Positions 11,666 through 19,850 of a DNA stretch of 64,000 nucleotides are shown here, piece by piece (within the stretch, counting starts at the first letter, position 1; every line of letters begins with the position of its first letter). The DNA is taken from contig CP021238.1 in assembly GCA_002291465.1 (NCBI GenBank), positions 682,001 through 746,000 of the forward strand, given 5' to 3'. Position numbers and translations under genes: made by a program. The notes under the pieces are model-generated. The model was given only the letters and a program-made list of their open reading frames with translations. It had not been told where the DNA came from and did not search any database. Origin of the DNA: Mycobacterium lepraemurium (GTDB taxonomy: Bacteria > Actinomycetota > Actinomycetes > Mycobacteriales > Mycobacteriaceae).

Positions 11666-12210
11666 CCGGGGTCGTCCGGCTGACGCTCGTTTCGCATGGC
11701 ATGACGGATGCCATGGCGGACGGGCGTTTTCCCGCCAACGAACCACTGAACGAGCTAGGCCGCCGTCAGGCGCAAACCCGCTCCGCCCAATTCGACGTCG
11801 CCACAAGCTATTTCGTCGCACCCGAACTGCGCACCCGGCAGATCGCGAGCCTGCTGGGCTTCGACGGGGCGCCCGAACCGCTGCTGGCCGACCTGGATTG
11901 CGGGCGGTGGCGCGGGCGGGCGCTGCAGGCCGTGGACCAAGCCGATCTGGCGGCGTGGCTGACGGGTCCGGCCGGGGCGCCGCACGGTGGCGAGTCGATC
12001 GCCGACCTGATCGAGCGGGCGTCGCGTTGGTTGAATGCGTTGACCGCCAACCCCTTACGCACCGTGGCGGTGACGCATCCGGCGGTGATCCGGGCGGCGA
12101 TCGTGGCGGCGCTGGGGATACCGGCGGGGCCGTTTTGGCGCGTCGATGTCGCACCGGCGGCCTGCGTCGTCATGCATCACCGGGGCGCTCGGTGGACTCT
12201 GCGGTTGTGA
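11662..12210 (+). CDS. Histidine phosphatase-family protein next to cbtBA
   Basis: A 182-residue protein of the phosphoglycerate mutase-like histidine phosphatase superfamily. The N-terminal catalytic signature reads LTLVSHGMTDA where most members have RHG, so the Arg before the catalytic His is a Ser. The second conserved His lies in VAVTHPAVIRAA. Such genes after cbtAB may be relatives of CobC, the alpha-ribazole phosphatase of B12 synthesis, but the changed motif leaves activity uncertain. The GTG start overlaps the cbtA stop. Unlike its two upstream partners it is intact. Confidence 0.7.
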   Translation: MTGVVRLTLVSHGMTDAMADGRFPANEPLNELGRRQAQTRSAQFDVATSYFVAPELRTRQIASLLGFDGAPEPLLADLDCGRWRGRALQAVDQADLAAWLTGPAGAPHGGESIADLIERASRWLNALTANPLRTVAVTHPAVIRAAIVAALGIPAGPFWRVDVAPAACVVMHHRGARWTLRL

Positions 12211-12264
12211 GTCGTTACGCTGCCCGCGCTGCGGGACCATGCGGCTTCTCGCGGCGTACGCATA

Positions 12265-12282
12265 ACTTGACCCATGTCAAGT
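12265..12282. promoter_or_regulatory. Palindrome upstream of the carotenoid oxygenase gene
   Basis: ACTTGAC-CCAT-GTCAAGT is a perfect inverted repeat with 7-base arms and a 4-base centre, 65 bases before the ATG at 12347. It looks like a repressor operator. The regulator is unknown. Confidence 0.4.
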
Positions 12283-12346
12283 TTGGCGGCAGGATGGTCG
12301 TCCACGAGCGCAACCAACAGCGTGTCGCTCAGGTAGGAGGTCTGTT

Positions 12347-13797
12347 ATGGCCAACCGCTACCTGCAGGGTCCATTCGCCCCGATACATCACGAGTACACG
12401 CTGACCGGTTTGGAGGTCGTCGGGACGATCCCGGATTACCTGGATGGGCGGTATCTGCGCAACGGTGCCAACCCAATCGGAGACGTCGATCCTGAGCGCT
12501 ATCACTGGTTCCTGGGCGACGGCATGGTGCACGGCATCCGAATCCGTGACGACAAGGCCGAGTGGTACAGCAACCGTTGGGTACGCACCCCAGCCACCTC
12601 GAAAGCCCTCGGCCAGCCCGCACCGCGGGGTCACTTCGGCTTTTTCCAATCGGCGCCAATACCAACGTAATCGGGCATGCCGGCAAGACACTCGCATTGA
12701 TCGAAGGCGGCATCGCCAACTATGAACTCACCGAGGAATTGGACACCGTCGGCGTGTGCGACTTCGCCGGAACGCTCACCGGCGGGTACGCAGCGCACCC
12801 CCATCGTGACCCCGAGACGGGTGAGCTGCATGCGGTTTCGTACAATCCCTATCGCGGCAACAGGGTGCAGTATTCGGGTGATCGACGTCGAGGGTCGAGC
12901 GCGACGGACCGTCAACGTCACCGTCAACGTCACCGTTGGCGGCAGCCCGATGATGCATGACTTTTCCCTGACTGAACGCTATGTCGTGTTCTACGACCTG
13001 CCGGCCACCTTCGATGCGGCGGTGGGCGCGGCCATGACGGCGCCGCGCGGGCTTCGGCCGATCGCCCGACTGATGCTGTCGGCGCTGATCGGCCGGGTCG
13101 CCATTCCCGATCCCATCGCCGCGCGGCTGCCGGCGGCGACCACGGACCGGCGAATGCCCTACTCGTGGAACCCGAACTACCCGGCCCGTGTCGGCGTGAT
13201 GCCACGCGACGGTGAAGATGCCGATGTACGCTGGTTCGACGTCGAACCGTGCTACGTATTCCATCCGATGAATGCCTACGAAGAGGATGGCACCATCGTG
13301 CTCGACGTAGTGCGAAACCCCAAGATGTTCGACCGGGACCGGACCGGTCCCAATGAGGGGCCACCCACGTTGGACCGTTGGGTGATCGATCTGGCGGCCG
13401 GGAAGGTGCGCGAATCCCGCATTGATGATCGGGGCCAGGAGTTTCCGCGCATCGACGAGCGCCTGGCTGGAAAGCGGCATCGTTACGGCTACACGCCGAC
13501 GGTGCTGGAGGGCATCGAAGGCGAGGACTGCTTGCTCAAGCACGATCTTGTTGGCGGGAGTACCCAGTCGCGCTCCCTGGGTCCGCAAAAAGCATTGGGC
13601 GAGTTTGTGTTTCATCCTTCATCGCCGGCCGCCGCGGAAGACGAGGGCGTGCTGATGGGCTTGTGTACGACCGGGCCACCAATCGCAGCGAGTTGGCGAT
13701 CCTCGATGCTCAAACCCTTGAGGACGTTGCCAGCATCAAGCTGCCGCATCGAGTTCCCGCCGGTTTCCATGGAAACTGGGTGCCCAGCACCAACTAG
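12347..13797 (+). pseudogene. Carotenoid oxygenase family gene, multiple frameshifts
   Basis: Carotenoid cleavage dioxygenases and lignostilbene dioxygenases split carotenoid or stilbene double bonds with a non-haem iron held by four His. The ATG at 12347 follows AGGAGG. The N-terminus (IPDYLDGRYLRNGANP, then HWFLGDGMVHGI) is typical. The product is then spread over three frames, with breaks near 12655, 12880 and 13665. Recognisable pieces include PMMHDFSLTERYVVFYDLP, FHPMNAYEEDG and the ending VPAGFHGNWVP. A 12-bp in-frame tandem repeat lies at 12911-12934. Confidence 0.8.
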
Positions 13798-13809
13798 CGG
13801 CCGCCGCGA

Positions 13810-15189
13810 CTAGCGCGGCGCGATCAGCGCGAAGGCCTGTTTTGCCACCTGCAGCATCCAGCCCGTCGCGGTCGGGCCGTGATCGCGCGGCCAGTTCAGC
13901 TGGAAGCTGACCACCCACGGCTGGTGTGTCTTGTCGACCGCGTACCAGCTGAACGTCAAATCCCCCGGCAGTCCACCGGCTTTCGCGCCGATGTAGGGCC
14001 ACACCGCCGGGTCCAGCTGGATGCCCGACACCGCGGACAGGATGTCGCGCACCGGTGCGGCCTTGCCCACCGCGTCGGCCTGCAGCGCCGCGTGCACCCG
14101 GCAGATGTCCTGCGCGTTGCCGTACCACTCCGCGCCGTAGGAGGACGCCGGCGAATGGGCGCGCATCGGATCCGGGTCGTACGGCGTCGAATTCGCCTGC
14201 GCCAGCAGCCGAGCGCGAACCTGCGGGGATCCGTGCTCCCACTGGCTGCGCAGATCGGGTCGGCCCCAGCCGACCGAGAACAGCTCGTAAATGGTGGGGA
14301 ACGGAGTCATGCTGGACGGGTCGTGATGGCCGGCCGCGGCCAGCGCCTCTTCGATGGCGTGCGTGCCCAGCTTGTCGATCAGCAGGTCGGTCGCCATGTT
14401 GTCACTGGTGGCGATCATCTTCTCGGCGGCGGTGCTCACCGAGACCTGCGCCCCGGCGGGCAGCGCCAGACCCGACGAACCCACGGCCCGGCTCTTGTCG
14501 GTGACGGTCAGCTGGTCGTCCCAGGACACCGTTCCGGCCGTGACGGCACCGGCCAGGGCGTGCAGCACGTAGAGCTTGAAAATCGATGCCAGCGGCAGGG
14601 ATTCGCCGGTATTGGTGCCCGCCACCGGTTCGCAGCGGCCCTGCGGGTCGACCTTGGCGGCCTGATACGAGTAGCGCGCGCCGGTCTTGCTCAACACTGC
14701 ATCGACGTCATGCCACGAGTTGACCGTGGGCGCCCGGGTGTCCAGGTCGAAGTGGTCCACCCAGCCGCCGTCGTCGGTGTGGATCCGGATGTCTTGGCGG
14801 GCACCGTAGGACGACGTCAGGTGCAGGGTGGCCACGCTGGCCCCGATGTCGACGTCGTTGAGAGTGAACGGGCGATCCCACCACAGCGCCTCCAGCGTGG
14901 TCTGCACCGACTCCACCTTGTCGGCGCCCGCCAGCGTGCGAACGCCGACCGGGCCGATGGGCCAGTCCGAATTCAGCATGTCCAACGTCTGCTGGGCCCG
15001 GATGCCGGGCGGCGTCCGGGTGTCGATCTGGCGTCCCGGATTGGCCGCGTTCGCCTGAGGGGAGGGGGAGGAGGCGCACCCGGGCGCCAAGGTCGCCACC
15101 AGTGCGGCGGCAGCGCTCAGCGCCAGCGCGCGGCGCCAGTCGAACAGCCCGCTAGCCAGCCTGCTTGTTTGCGGCAACGTCCAGCACAA
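13810..15189 (-). CDS. lpqF: LpqF, beta-lactamase-like lipoprotein
   Basis: A predicted exported lipoprotein with an N-terminal signal sequence containing Arg-Arg and a lipobox LAPGC at about residues 34-38. The C-terminal half resembles class A serine beta-lactamases: ASIFKLY supplies the SxxK motif, followed by SDN in IATSDNMATDLL. In M. tuberculosis LpqF is the Rv3593 product. At 459 residues it is slightly longer than that protein (452). The start is uncertain: TTG at 15189 and TTG at 15177 both overlap the 3' end of mhuD, and no ATG or GTG lies before the signal peptide. Confidence 0.82.
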   Translation of the reverse strand: MCWTLPQTSRLASGLFDWRRALALSAAAALVATLAPGCASSPSPQANAANPGRQIDTRTPPGIRAQQTLDMLNSDWPIGPVGVRTLAGADKVESVQTTLEALWWDRPFTLNDVDIGASVATLHLTSSYGARQDIRIHTDDGGWVDHFDLDTRAPTVNSWHDVDAVLSKTGARYSYQAAKVDPQGRCEPVAGTNTGESLPLASIFKLYVLHALAGAVTAGTVSWDDQLTVTDKSRAVGSSGLALPAGAQVSVSTAAEKMIATSDNMATDLLIDKLGTHAIEEALAAAGHHDPSSMTPFPTIYELFSVGWGRPDLRSQWEHGSPQVRARLLAQANSTPYDPDPMRAHSPASSYGAEWYGNAQDICRVHAALQADAVGKAAPVRDILSAVSGIQLDPAVWPYIGAKAGGLPGDLTFSWYAVDKTHQPWVVSFQLNWPRDHGPTATGWMLQVAKQAFALIAPR

Positions 15190-15472
15190 CCTCGAATTCC
15201 AGCAGAGACGCCCCGGTCGCCACCGGGTTGGCCCGATGTCCGGCGTGCGCTTCGATGGCGGGACCCTTCGCCCACGCCTGGAACGCCTCGTCGGACTCCC
15301 AGTGTGTCACCACGAAGTAGCGGTCCTCGCCCTGGACCGGACGCAGCAACTGGAAGCCGAGGAAGCCGAGCTGATTCTCCACCGCATGGGCGCGGTGGGC
15401 GAACCGCTTCTCCAGTTCCGGGCCCGCGTCGGCGGGCACTTCGATTGCGTTGATCTTCACCACTGGCGGCAT
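15152..15472 (-). CDS. mhuD: MhuD, haem-degrading monooxygenase
   Basis: An ABM-fold enzyme that breaks down haem to mycobilin and iron, allowing haem-iron use in the host. The 106-residue product keeps the key residues known from M. tuberculosis (Asn7, Trp66, His75 there), here Asn8, Trp67 and His76, shifted by one extra proline at the N-terminus. The ATG at 15472 is the only sensible start. The gene reads in the same direction as lpqF and overlaps its start, so both may be on one transcript. Intact. Confidence 0.95.
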   Translation of the reverse strand: MPPVVKINAIEVPADAGPELEKRFAHRAHAVENQLGFLGFQLLRPVQGEDRYFVVTHWESDEAFQAWAKGPAIEAHAGHRANPVATGASLLEFEVVLDVAANKQAG

Positions 15473-15533
15473 GCCGCTAGGCTACCCCGGCCCCCGCTCG
15501 GGACAACCGGCGCGGTGCACGCAAGATGGTGGC

Positions 15534-16289
15534 ATGCCCAGCACGGTGTTGACTCGCCACGGCGGCCACGGCGAGCCCCTGGTGCTGGTGCACGGCCTGA
15601 TGGGCCGGGGCAGCACCTGGACGCGCCAGCTGCCGTGGCTGACCGGGCTGGGCACCGTCTACAGCTACGACGCGCCCTGGCACCGTGGCCGCGACGTCGA
15701 GGACCCGCACCCGATCAGCACCGAACGCTTCGTGGCCGACCTGGCCGACGCGGTGGGCACCCTGGATGCGCCGGCCCGGATGGTCGGGCATTCGATGGGC
15801 GCCCTGCACTCGTGGTGTCTGGCCGCGCAGCATCCCGAGCTAGTGTCGGCCCTGGTGGTCGAGGACATGGCCCCGGATTTCCGCGGCCGCACCACCGGCC
15901 CGTGGGAGCCGTGGCTGCACGCGCTGCCGGCCGAATTCGATTCCGCCGAACAGGTATTCGCCGAATTCGGGCCGGTCGCCGGGCGGTACTTCCTGGAGGC
16001 GTTCGACCGCACCGAAACGGGTTGGCGGCTGCACGGCCACACCTCGCGATGGATCGAGATCGCCGCGGAATGGGGCACCCGGGACTACTGGGCGCAGTGG
16101 CGCGCGGTGGGCGTCCCGGCGCTGCTGATCGAGGCCGGCAATTCGGTCACCCCACACGGCCAGATGCTCGCGATGGCCGAGAGGGCCGTCGCCGCAACTT
16201 ATTTGCGTGTCCCGCAGGCCGGGCACCTGGTCCACGACGAGGCGCCGGGGGTATACCGGCAGGCCGTCGAGTCATTCCTCGCCGGCTAG
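15534..16289 (+). CDS. Alpha/beta hydrolase (Rv3591c homologue)
   Basis: A 251-residue alpha/beta hydrolase. The oxyanion loop reads LVHGLMGRGSTW, the nucleophile elbow is GHSMGALHS, and the likely catalytic His lies in AGHLVHDEAPG close to the end. The substrate is unknown. The ATG at 15534 is preceded by ATGGTGGC, a start region that also occurs before nat. The 3' end overlaps the convergent mutY end by 18 bases. Confidence 0.85.
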   Translation: MPSTVLTRHGGHGEPLVLVHGLMGRGSTWTRQLPWLTGLGTVYSYDAPWHRGRDVEDPHPISTERFVADLADAVGTLDAPARMVGHSMGALHSWCLAAQHPELVSALVVEDMAPDFRGRTTGPWEPWLHALPAEFDSAEQVFAEFGPVAGRYFLEAFDRTETGWRLHGHTSRWIEIAAEWGTRDYWAQWRAVGVPALLIEAGNSVTPHGQMLAMAERAVAATYLRVPQAGHLVHDEAPGVYRQAVESFLAG

Positions 16290-17183
16290 GGCGAACCTCC
16301 CGTCGGCCGTCCGCGTCACCAGGCCGTCGGCCAGCAGCGAATACAGGGCCCGGTCCCGCTGCGCTGTGTCGGTCAGCCAGGCCACGTCCAGCTCGGCCTG
16401 GGTGACCGGAGAATCGTTGCCGCGTAACACATCCAGCAAGAGTCCGCGTACCTGCCGGTCGGTTCCGGCGTAGGTCTGAACCCGCCGCGCCGGCCCGGTC
16501 GCCGGGGGATGACCGGCCTCGCACCAGGCGCACCGGCGCAGCGGGCACAACCCGCAGCGCGGGGCGCGGGCGGTGCACACCGTGGCCCCAAGCTCCATCA
16601 GCGCGACCGAGAACTCCGGCGCGCTGCCGTCGCCCGGCAGCAGCGCCGCCACGTCGGCGTGGTCGCGGCCGGCGGACGGCGCCCCGGCGTCGGCCTGGCC
16701 GTGCACCGCGCGGGCCACCACCCGGCGCACGTTGGTGTCCACCGCCGGCACCGGGTGCCGGTAGGCGAAGCAGGCGACGGCGCGGGCGGTGTAGCCGCCG
16801 ACCCCGGGCAGCGTCAGCAGGGTGTCGACGTCGTCGGGAACGACGTCGCCGTGATCGCGCGCGATGACGGTGGCGCACTCGTGTAATCGCTTGGCGCGCC
16901 GCGGATATCCCAGCTTGCCCCAGGCTCGCAGCACGTCGGCGGCGCTGGCCGCCGCGGTGGCCGACGGGGTGGGCCAGCGCCGCACCCAGTCCGGCCAGAT
17001 CGGCAGCACCCGCGACACCGGCGTCTGCTGCAGCATGAACTCGCTGACCAGGATCTGCCAGGCGCTGACGCCGGGGGCGCGCCACGGCAGATCGCGGCGC
17101 GCAACCCGATACCACTCGAGAAGATCGGTAACCGATATGAGTGGGCTGCCGACGGCCGGCGGCTGCGGCATGATGTCAGCCAT
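16272..17183 (-). CDS. mutY: MutY, adenine DNA glycosylase
   Basis: Removes adenine opposite 8-oxoguanine, preventing G-to-T changes. The 303-residue product has the helix-hairpin-helix GPD core LPGVGGYTARAVACFAYRH with catalytic Asp in VDTNVRR, and four cysteines for a 4Fe-4S cluster in VCTARAPRCGLCPLRRC. The spacing is CX6CX2CX4C, as in the M. tuberculosis enzyme and one shorter than in E. coli. The ATG at 17183 aligns with the M. tuberculosis N-terminus and overlaps the divergent canB start by two bases. Confidence 0.93.
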   Translation of the reverse strand: MADIMPQPPAVGSPLISVTDLLEWYRVARRDLPWRAPGVSAWQILVSEFMLQQTPVSRVLPIWPDWVRRWPTPSATAAASAADVLRAWGKLGYPRRAKRLHECATVIARDHGDVVPDDVDTLLTLPGVGGYTARAVACFAYRHPVPAVDTNVRRVVARAVHGQADAGAPSAGRDHADVAALLPGDGSAPEFSVALMELGATVCTARAPRCGLCPLRRCAWCEAGHPPATGPARRVQTYAGTDRQVRGLLLDVLRGNDSPVTQAELDVAWLTDTAQRDRALYSLLADGLVTRTADGRFALAGEE

Positions 17184-17799
17184 GCCTAACACCAGTCCGG
17201 TAACCGCGTGGAAGTCACTCAAAGAGGGTAACGAGCGATTCGTCGCCGGGAAGCCGCAGCATCCGAGCCAAAGCGTCGAGCATCGCGCCAGCCTGGCCGC
17301 CGGGCAGAGCCCCACCGCGGTGGTGTTCGGCTGCTCCGACAGCCGGGTCGTCGCCGAGCTGATCTTCGATCAGGGCCTGGGCGACATGTTCGTGGTGCGC
17401 ACCGCGGGCCAGGCCATCGACACCGCGGTCCTGGGTTCCATCGAATTCGCGGTCAGCGTGCTCAACGTGCCGCTGATCGTGGTGTTGGGCCATGACAGCT
17501 GCGGCGCGGTCAAGGCCGCACTGGGCGCCATCGAGGAGGGCGCCATCCCCGGCGGTTTCGTGCGCGACGTGGTGGAGCGGGTGGCGCCGTCGATCCTGAT
17601 GGGCCGCCGCGAGGGCCTGAGCCGCGTCGACGAGTTCGAGGAGCGGCACGTCCGCGAAACCGTGGCCCAGCTGGTGTCGCGGTCCACGACCATCGCCGAG
17701 CGGATCGGCGACGGCACGGTCGCGGTGGCGGGCGTCACCTACCACCTGGCCGACGGGTGGGCGGCCCTGTGCGACCACGTGGGCGACATCGGCGAATAA
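17182..17799 (+). CDS. canB: CanB, beta-carbonic anhydrase
   Basis: Interconverts carbon dioxide and bicarbonate using zinc. The 205-residue product has Cys51 and Asp53 in FGCSDSR and the His and Cys ligands in LGHDSCGAV. These match the Rv3588c enzyme (207 residues), whose zinc ligands are Cys51, Asp53, His104 and Cys107. The start MPNTSPVTAWKSLKEGNERF is nearly identical to that of M. tuberculosis. It is divergent from mutY, with the two start codons overlapping, so the promoter of each lies inside the other gene. Confidence 0.95.
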   Translation: MPNTSPVTAWKSLKEGNERFVAGKPQHPSQSVEHRASLAAGQSPTAVVFGCSDSRVVAELIFDQGLGDMFVVRTAGQAIDTAVLGSIEFAVSVLNVPLIVVLGHDSCGAVKAALGAIEEGAIPGGFVRDVVERVAPSILMGRREGLSRVDEFEERHVRETVAQLVSRSTTIAERIGDGTVAVAGVTYHLADGWAALCDHVGDIGE

Positions 17800-17922
17800 C
17801 GGGCGAGCGGTCCGCTGATCCCGCCCGAGCGGCCGGGCCGGCGGGCCACCCTTACACCGGGGTCAGCCAGCAAACCTCGCGACACGCCGGGGCGGGTCAG
17901 CCGAATCGGCGTGACCTGGGCC

Positions 17923-17928
17923 TACGCT
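17923..17928 (+). promoter_or_regulatory. -10 element of a probable leaderless promoter
   Basis: TACGCT lies six bases before the GTG at 17935. This supports the inner GTG as start, over the in-frame GTG at 17911. Confidence 0.55.
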
Positions 17929-17934
17929 GCGGAC

Positions 17935-18744
17935 GTGCTCGATCTTGAACCGCGTGGCCCGCTACCCACCGAGATCTACTGGCGGCGCAGAGGCCTGGCC
18001 GTGGGCATCGCGGTCGTCGTGATCGGGATCGTGGCCGCCGCGGTCATCGCCTTCATGGGACACAGCGCGGGAGCCAAGCCCGCCAACGCCGACAAGCCGA
18101 ACTCCGCGCAGAGCAAGCCGGGATCACCGGCGCCGCAGGCGCCGCCGCCCCCCGGCCCGGAGGGCCCCGCCCCGGCGGTGCCGCCGGCGCAGGGCCAGAA
18201 CCCCGAGACGCCCACACCCACCGCCGCCGTACAGCCGCCGCCGGTGCTCAAGGAGGGCGACGACTGCCCCGACTCGACGCTGGCGGTCAAGGGGCTGACC
18301 AACGCGCCGCAATACTTCATCGGTGACCAGCCGAAGTTCACCATGGTCGTCACAAACATCGGGCTGGTGGCCTGCAAGCGCGACGTGGGCGCCGCGGTGC
18401 TGGCGGCCTACGTCTACTCGCTGGACAACAGGCGGCTGTGGTCGAACCTGGACTGCGCGCCGTCCAACGAGACGCTGATCAAGACCTTCACCCCGGGCGA
18501 GCAGGTGACCACCGCGGTGACCTGGACGGGCATGGGCTCGGCGCCGCACTGCCCGCTGCCGCGGCCGGCGATCGGGCCCGGCACCTACAACCTCGTTGTG
18601 CAGCTGGGCAATCTGCGCTCGCAGCCGGTTCCGTTCATCATGAACCAGCCGCCACCACCGCCCGGCCCGGTGCCCGGACCCGGTCAGCCCGGGGCGGTGC
18701 CGCAGCCCGAGGCGCCGCCGGTGCCCCCGCCGCCGGCCGGCTGA
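17935..18744 (+). CDS. Proline-rich single-span membrane protein (Rv3587c homologue)
   Basis: A 269-residue protein with a short cytoplasmic N-terminus, one hydrophobic span at about residues 20-43 (GLAVGIAVVVIGIVAAAVIA), a Pro/Ala/Gly linker, and an exported domain starting near residue 110 with two cysteines (DDCPDSTLAVKGL and LVACKRDVG) and a third in LDCAPSN. The C-terminus is again proline-rich. The fold resembles an exported immunoglobulin-like domain, but function is unknown. The start follows the leaderless-type promoter. Confidence 0.8.
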   Translation: MLDLEPRGPLPTEIYWRRRGLAVGIAVVVIGIVAAAVIAFMGHSAGAKPANADKPNSAQSKPGSPAPQAPPPPGPEGPAPAVPPAQGQNPETPTPTAAVQPPPVLKEGDDCPDSTLAVKGLTNAPQYFIGDQPKFTMVVTNIGLVACKRDVGAAVLAAYVYSLDNRRLWSNLDCAPSNETLIKTFTPGEQVTTAVTWTGMGSAPHCPLPRPAIGPGTYNLVVQLGNLRSQPVPFIMNQPPPPPGPVPGPGQPGAVPQPEAPPVPPPPAG

Positions 18745-18771
18745 AGCCCCGGCGACTCAGCTCAACGCGAC

Positions 18772-19850
18772 TCAGCTCAGCGAGTCGGTGATCGTCGACT
18801 CCGCCAGCTGCGAAAGTCCTTCTCGCACATGGCGGGCCCACATCGCGCCGACGCCGTCGATCGACTGCAGGTCGCTGGCGCTGGCCGCCAGCACGTTCTG
18901 CAGCGCCCCGAAGGACCGGACCACCAGGTCGGCGTGAGCGAACTGCAGCCGGGGAATGCCGGCCAGCGCCCGGTAGCCGCGCGGGCTGACCGCCGAGTCC
19001 TGCGCCTCCGTCGTCGTCGGATAGTCGAAAACCTTTGCCAGCGCGGTGAAATCGAGCAGCTCGGTGTCCGAGAGCGCATCCAGCTCGTCGAGGGTGGCGG
19101 TCATCTGGGCCTCGGACAGCGGCTCGGGGCTGGCGTGGTAGTCACGCACGATCAACTCGCGGGCGTTGTCGTTGCCGCCCAGCAGCTCGTCGAGCTGCAG
19201 CCGCGGCTGCTGGCCGTCGGTGCCGAGCTCGACCACGTCGTTGTCGATCACCTGGCCGATTCGCTGCACCAGCTCCAGGCGCTGCACACGGTCAGGACGT
19301 CGCGCAAGCGTGACGAAGTCCTCGATCTCGGCGCGCGACAACTGCCTGCTGACCTCGTCCAGCCGGATCTTGCGTTGTACCGCTCCAGCGTGGCGATGGC
19401 CTGATTGGCCCGCGACAGAATGGTCGCCGAATCCGCCACCACGTGCCGCTCCCCGCCCACGTAGACGGTCACGATGTTCATCGAATGGCTCACCGAGATC
19501 ACCGGATAACCGGTCTGGATCGCGGCCCGCTCCGCCGAGCGGTGCCGGGTCCCCGACTCGTCGGTGGCGATCGAGGGGTTGGGGACCAGCTGTACGTTGG
19601 CCCGCACGATGCGGCTGCCGTCGGTGGACAGCACCACGGCGCCGTCCATCTTCGCCAGCTCGCGCAGCCGGGTCGGCGCGTAGCGCACATCCAGCGCGAA
19701 GCCGCCGTCGCAGATGGCCTCGACGTTTTCGTCGTTGTCGAGCACGATCAGCGCGCTGGTGCGGCCGCGCAGGATGCGCTCCAGGCCGTCACGCAGCCCG
19801 GTGCCCGGGGCCAGCCGGGCGACGGTCTCACGCAGGGTCGGAAGAGTCAC
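18772..19850 (-). pseudogene. disA: disA, diadenylate cyclase, frameshifted
   Basis: DisA makes cyclic di-AMP and scans DNA. The N-terminal cyclase domain is in frame from 19850: [13 protein letters not shown], then [14 protein letters not shown] (DGA motif) and [12 protein letters not shown] (RHR motif). The frame breaks near 19375 after LERYNAR. The linker and the C-terminal helix-hairpin-helix domain ([18 protein letters not shown], then [16 protein letters not shown]) continue in another frame to 18772. A second pair of compensating indels lies near 19300-19325. The translated product would be about 200 residues, keeping the catalytic domain with a scrambled tail. The start overlaps the radA stop by four bases. 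Confidence 0.82.

Noticed and set aside
10888-12210. A single 440-residue protein joining CbtA to the phosphatase
   Set aside because: The middle part is the out-of-frame reading of CbtA; the two genes meet in the same frame only by chance after the insertion.
12911-12934. A 12-bp tandem repeat in the carotenoid oxygenase pseudogene as cause of its frameshift
   Set aside because: It is a multiple of three and adds VNVT in frame, so it does not explain the breaks.
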